DNA from: Clostridiales bacterium
GTDB taxonomy: Bacteria; Bacillota; Clostridia; Oscillospirales; Oscillospiraceae
DNA length: 8,554 nt
Direction of reading: 5' to 3'
Assembly (NCBI GenBank): GCA_017577345.1
Contig: PITX01000042.1
Span: 1-8,554, forward strand
The translations under genes were made by a program, and so were the position numbers. Below the pieces are notes generated by a model. The model was given only the letters and a program-made list of their open reading frames with translations. It was not told the DNA's origin and searched no databases. Positions within the stretch are counted from its first letter, which is position 1; every line of letters starts with the position of its first letter. Shown here one piece after another: positions 5,760-8,554 of the stretch.

Positions 5760-5770
5760 ACATTTGTTTT
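5757..5770. promoter_or_regulatory. Candidate LexA operator (SOS box)
   Basis: CAAACATTTGTTTT agrees at 11 of 14 positions with the Gram-positive SOS-box consensus CGAACRNRYGTTYC; the mismatches are at positions 2, 8 and 14. It overlaps the lexA -35 and reaches into the stop codon of the upstream radical SAM gene. Position and symmetry suit LexA autorepression. The outer G/C positions of the box are replaced by A/T, so affinity is uncertain. Confidence 0.5.
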
Positions 5771-6650
5771 ATAAAATTCCGCCGAAATCAAAATCCGGCA
5801 GATATTCCGTCGTCGCTGCGGAAAAATCCTGCGTATAGCCGTTCGTCAGACCGCAAAGCTCCATCCACGACACCGCGCCGTCGTATTCCTCCTGTGTCAG
5901 GCGGCGGTCCAACGGCGGCTCGACCCTTCCCATCGGCACATACTGGCTCATCAGTGAAAACAGGACATCATTTTTCGGAAAGCTCTCTGCGACCCATTCG
6001 ATCACGCGCAGAGAATTATCCAGATACCCCGGCAGCACCAGATGCCGGATCAGAAGACCACGCTCCATGATACCGTCTGTCACCACGGCACTGCCGACCT
6101 GACGGTACATTTCCCGGATCGCCGCAGAGACGACCTCAAAATAGTCCGGTGCACGGGAAAGCTTTGCCGCAAGCGCATTGTCGGCATATTTGAAATCAGG
6201 CAGATAGATGTCGATCAGACCCTGCAAAGCGCGGAGCGTTTCAACGGATTCGTACCCGCCGCAGTTATAGACCACGGGAACGGGAAGCTTCGGCGTCAGC
6301 GCAGGCAGGAGGTCGGGCAGAAACTGCGTCGGCGTGACAAGGTCAATGGACTGTGCGCCTTCGTCGATCAACGCTTCAAAAATCGCACGCAGACGGTGAG
6401 CGTCCAGCGGCAGCCCTTTGCCGCCCTCGGAGATCGCACTGTTTTGGCAGTAGACACAACGGAGCGTACACCCGCTGAAAAAAACCGCGCCCGTGCCGTA
6501 CGCGCCGGAGATCGGCGGCTCTTCACCGTAATGCAGCATTGCTTTGGCGGCACGGAGCTGTGCCGGCATTCCGCAGAAGCCGAGCTGTCCGTTTTCGCGG
6601 TCAACGCCGCATTTGCGCGGGCAAAGCGTACAATTTCGGTAGGTCAGCAT
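5769..6650 (-). CDS. PflX-type radical SAM protein (pyruvate formate-lyase activase-like)
   Basis: The 293-residue product has a radical SAM core with CTLRCVYCQN (61-70), the Cx3Cx2C [4Fe-4S] motif at Cys61, Cys65 and Cys68. It is preceded by a Cys-rich N-terminal segment CTLCPRKCGVDR...GFCG (Cys7, 10, 14, 26) that could hold a second metal site. This N-terminus and overall plan match the PflX group (COG1313), relatives of glycyl-radical activating enzymes whose substrate is not established. No glycyl-radical enzyme gene is adjacent. I chose ATG 6650, with AGGTGA (6654-6659) as Shine-Dalgarno. The reading frame continues upstream to 6740, but that extension only translates the parS2 site (as FHVKH) and is unlikely to be protein. 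lexA follows on the same strand. Confidence 0.88.
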   Translation of the reverse strand: MLTYRNCTLCPRKCGVDRENGQLGFCGMPAQLRAAKAMLHYGEEPPISGAYGTGAVFFSGCTLRCVYCQNSAISEGGKGLPLDAHRLRAIFEALIDEGAQSIDLVTPTQFLPDLLPALTPKLPVPVVYNCGGYESVETLRALQGLIDIYLPDFKYADNALAAKLSRAPDYFEVVSAAIREMYRQVGSAVVTDGIMERGLLIRHLVLPGYLDNSLRVIEWVAESFPKNDVLFSLMSQYVPMGRVEPPLDRRLTQEEYDGAVSWMELCGLTNGYTQDFSAATTEYLPDFDFGGIL

Positions 6651-6668
6651 CAAATCACCTGATTTCGG

Positions 6669-6697
6669 TTTACGAATGAAAGAAATTATGATAGAAT
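6669..6697 (+). promoter_or_regulatory. Promoter of the rRNA methyltransferase gene
   Basis: TTTACG (6669-6674), exactly 17 bp, then TAGAAT (6692-6697; 5/6 match to the -10 consensus). Transcription would start near 6704, placing parS site 2 inside the 5' leader. The -35 is 4/6. Confidence 0.6.
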
Positions 6698-6711
6698 ATA
6701 GCAAACGACGA

Positions 6712-6727
6712 TGTTTCACGTGAAACA
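6712..6727. other. parS: parS site 2 (ParB-binding site)
   Basis: This is a second exact copy of TGTTTCACGTGAAACA, about 1.6 kb from site 1. It lies in the divergent gap between the radical SAM gene and the rRNA methyltransferase gene. Its last base joins AGAGGA (6727-6732), the Shine-Dalgarno of the downstream gene. The flanking bases are not palindromic, unlike at site 1. Confidence 0.97.
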
Positions 6728-6738
6728 GAGGATTTGCC

Positions 6739-8364
6739 ATGAAAAAGAACGAGATCTATCGCGCCGCAGTCAGCGGATTTACCAGTGAGGGGCTCGGCGT
6801 ATGCCGCGTGGACGGCTGTGCCGTCTTCGTACCGAACGCCGTACCGGGGGAGGTTTACGACCTCCGCATTACCCATGTCGGAAAGACTGCCGCACATGGG
6901 AAGATCGAAACGATTATACAACGCTCGCCGCACCGTGTCAATCGCCGCTGTCCGTATGCGAAGCAGTGCGGCGGCTGCGAGTTCTGGCATATGGACTACG
7001 AGACCGAATGTGCGATCAAGCGGCAGCGCGTTCTTGATGCGCTCAACCGTTTGGGTGGACAGAACATCGAAAACCTGACACTGACGGGCGCACCATCCTG
7101 CGAAGACTACCGCAACAAGGCGCAGTTTCCGGTAGCCCCGGCAAAGAGCGGCATAGAAGCAGGTTTTTTCAAAAAGGGAACGCATGAGCTGATCCCCATT
7201 GATCGCTGCCTGATCCAGCCGGAATGCGCCGACCTTGCAAAGCAGACCGTCCTGCAATGGGCGCGGATGTACCGCGTCAGCGCGTATGACGAGGAAAGCG
7301 GCAGGGGACTTCTGCGCCACATTTTTGTTCGTCATGCGGCTGCTACCGGTGAGATTTTAGTCTGCCTGGTCGTCAACGGCGAAAAACTGCCGCATGAAAA
7401 AGAGCTGATCGACCTCCTGTGCGAACGCATTGAAGGGCTGAGATCTGTCGCGCTCAATGTCAACACGCGCAGGGGAAACGCCGTTTTGAGCGAGGAAACA
7501 CGCATCCTGTGGGGCGCGGATGCCATCGGGGACATCCTTTGCGGACTTCACTTCCGCATTTCGCCGCGTTCATTTTATCAGGTCAACCGCACGCAGGCGG
7601 AGGTGCTCTACGGTAAGGCGATCGCCGCCGCCGACCTGCACGGGACGGAAACCGTGCTCGACCTCTACTGCGGCACCGGCACCATCACGCTCTGCCTTGC
7701 GGGAAAAGCAAAGAATGTCATTGGTGTCGAGGTCGTGGATGCCGCGATCGAGGATGCCAAGCGCAACGCCGCGCGAAACGGCATCGAAAATGCTCGCTTT
7801 TTCTGCGCGGACGCGGGTGAGGCGGCGCAGCAGCTCTGCGACGAGGGCATCCGGCCGGATGTGATCGTGGTCGACCCGCCGCGGAAGGGACTCAGCGCCG
7901 ATGTGATCGACGCGATCGAGAAAATGTCGCCCGACCGCGTGGTCTATGTCTCCTGCGACCCCGCCACGCTCGCCCGCGATGTCAAGTTACTTTGCACAAA
8001 GAATTACCGCCTGATCCACGCCGAGGCCGTCGACCTCTTCCCCCGTTGCGCCCATGTGGAGACGGTAGTACTTTTGTCCCAACAGCGTCCGAACGATAAA
8101 ATCAGGGTTGAACTGGACCTTACGGAGTTTGATATTACCGCTGCTGAAAAAGAAGCTACTTACCAGGAGATCAAGGATTACATATTTGAAAAGCACGGCG
8201 TAAAGGTGTCTTCCCTTTATATCGCTCAGGTGAAAGAGAAACTGGGTATTAAGGAACGGGAGAATTATAACCTGCCAAAGAATGCAGACTCAAAACAGAC
8301 GCAGTGCCCGAAAGAAAAGGAAGAGATGATTGTTGGGGCATTAAAGCATTTCAAAATGATATAG
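6739..8364 (+). CDS. rlmD: 23S rRNA (uracil-5-)-methyltransferase, RlmD/RlmCD type, with an acquired C-terminal extension
   Basis: This RumA-family enzyme makes 5-methyluridine in 23S rRNA. Seen in the 541-residue product: an N-terminal TRAM-like RNA-binding domain (about 1-62); the [4Fe-4S] cysteines Cys71, Cys77, Cys80 (CPYAKQCGGC) and Cys157; SFYQVN (278-283); the SAM-binding VLDLYCGTGTIT (306-317); VVDPPRKGL (377-385); nucleophile Cys406 (VSCDP); and base Glu441 (HVETVVLL). The Cys-Glu spacing of 35 equals that of E. coli RumA. The usual family end is near residue 446. About 95 residues follow (447-541), including ATYQEIKDYIFEKHGVKVSSL (473-493) and a QCP.EKEE motif (522-529). This tail is encoded by DNA of roughly 43% GC against 65-72% in parts of the core. 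I recall similar tails on other clostridial proteins but know no function. In Gram-positive bacteria one enzyme often modifies both U747 and U1939. ATG 6739 follows Shine-Dalgarno AGAGGA. Confidence 0.93.
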   Translation: MKKNEIYRAAVSGFTSEGLGVCRVDGCAVFVPNAVPGEVYDLRITHVGKTAAHGKIETIIQRSPHRVNRRCPYAKQCGGCEFWHMDYETECAIKRQRVLDALNRLGGQNIENLTLTGAPSCEDYRNKAQFPVAPAKSGIEAGFFKKGTHELIPIDRCLIQPECADLAKQTVLQWARMYRVSAYDEESGRGLLRHIFVRHAAATGEILVCLVVNGEKLPHEKELIDLLCERIEGLRSVALNVNTRRGNAVLSEETRILWGADAIGDILCGLHFRISPRSFYQVNRTQAEVLYGKAIAAADLHGTETVLDLYCGTGTITLCLAGKAKNVIGVEVVDAAIEDAKRNAARNGIENARFFCADAGEAAQQLCDEGIRPDVIVVDPPRKGLSADVIDAIEKMSPDRVVYVSCDPATLARDVKLLCTKNYRLIHAEAVDLFPRCAHVETVVLLSQQRPNDKIRVELDLTEFDITAAEKEATYQEIKDYIFEKHGVKVSSLYIAQVKEKLGIKERENYNLPKNADSKQTQCPKEKEEMIVGALKHFKMI

Positions 8365-8396
8365 GAAAACAAATTTGAATTTGATGGAGGAAAAGT

Positions 8397-8554
8397 ATGG
8401 AACTGTTTGCATCGCATTGTGTGTTTCCTACACCTGACATTCGCAGAACTGCTGATTATTATCAACATATGCTGGGATTCAGACGGGTTGATTATCTTGA
8501 TGCAAAGGAGAAGCACATTTGTCTATATCGGGACGGTGTGGAATTCATATTAAC
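8397..8554 (+). CDS. VOC/glyoxalase-bleomycin-resistance-like protein, N-terminal part (cut by window end)
   Basis: An open frame of 52 codons runs off the window. The start MELFASHCVFPTPDIRRTADY, followed by YQHMLGFRRVDY and ICLYRDGVEFIL, has the beta-alpha-beta pattern of the VOC superfamily: a strand with a metal-ligand-like His7, 'D-I-..-A-D-Y-Y...LGF', then strands. The family includes glyoxalases, dioxygenases and antibiotic-binding proteins; the substrate cannot be told from this part. ATG 8397 has a clear Shine-Dalgarno TGGAGG (8385-8390). It follows the rRNA methyltransferase gene by 32 bp on the same strand. The GC content is about 41%, as in the extension before it, which suggests that both belong to acquired DNA. 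Confidence 0.75.
   Translation, partial: MELFASHCVFPTPDIRRTADYYQHMLGFRRVDYLDAKEKHICLYRDGVEFIL

Noticed and set aside
6651..6740. N-terminal extension of the radical SAM protein beginning MANPLFHVKH
   Set aside because: FHVKH is just parS2 translated. The internal ATG at 6650 has a good Shine-Dalgarno and gives the family's normal N-terminus.
6670..7335. 221-residue minus-strand open frame
   Set aside because: It is antisense to the N-terminal half of rlmD and ends across its promoter; no recognisable domains.

Overview
This window looks like chromosomal DNA from an endospore-lineage member of the Bacillota, class Clostridia. The evidence is a full Spo0A orthologue, a chromosomal ParA/ParB pair with exact consensus parS sites, strong Shine-Dalgarno sequences, and GC-rich coding sequence (about two thirds G+C in parts of the rlmD core). 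Intergenic repeat families of the kind I remember from gut Oscillospiraceae/Ruminococcaceae genomes point to that group, but the family assignment is inference. The parAB-parS cluster suggests a position near the replication origin.

Layout. Bases 1-365 hold no gene. They carry two 70-bp-spaced copies of a GC-rich repeat, an inverted partial copy, a second repeat-like element and the terminator of spo0A. The minus strand then carries spo0A (366-1142), preceded by three Spo0A-box-like sites and a sigma-A-type promoter. Next, still on the minus strand, comes a probable five-gene operon read from right to left: parA, parB, a 65-residue single-pass membrane protein, serS and mscL. It runs from a good promoter at 5066-5094 to a terminator at 1335-1380. 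Upstream of parA lie parS site 1, lexA (5133-5699) and a PflX-type radical SAM gene (5769-6650), both also on the minus strand. parS site 2 sits in the divergent gap, within the 5' leader of the plus-strand rRNA methyltransferase gene (6739-8364). The window ends inside a VOC/glyoxalase-family gene.

How the parts work together. ParA, ParB and the two parS sites form the chromosome-segregation system of the origin region. In spore formers the same system is linked to sporulation control, and spo0A lies just beyond the operon. serS and mscL are probably co-transcribed passengers. lexA has a near-consensus promoter with a LexA-box-like palindrome over its -35, which fits autoregulation.

Most worth a second look: (1) the rlmD-type gene is a chimera, with a GC-rich methyltransferase core followed by a roughly 95-residue extension in DNA of about 43% GC, and low GC continues to the window end; (2) Spo0A has lost the acidic pair and the switch Thr/Ser of its receiver pocket but keeps the phosphoacceptor Asp and the Lys; (3) parS1 is embedded in a 36-bp perfect palindrome touching the lexA stop codon, so it may double as a terminator; (4) parS2 abuts the Shine-Dalgarno of rlmD. 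I found no clearly new multi-gene defence or mobile system in this window.
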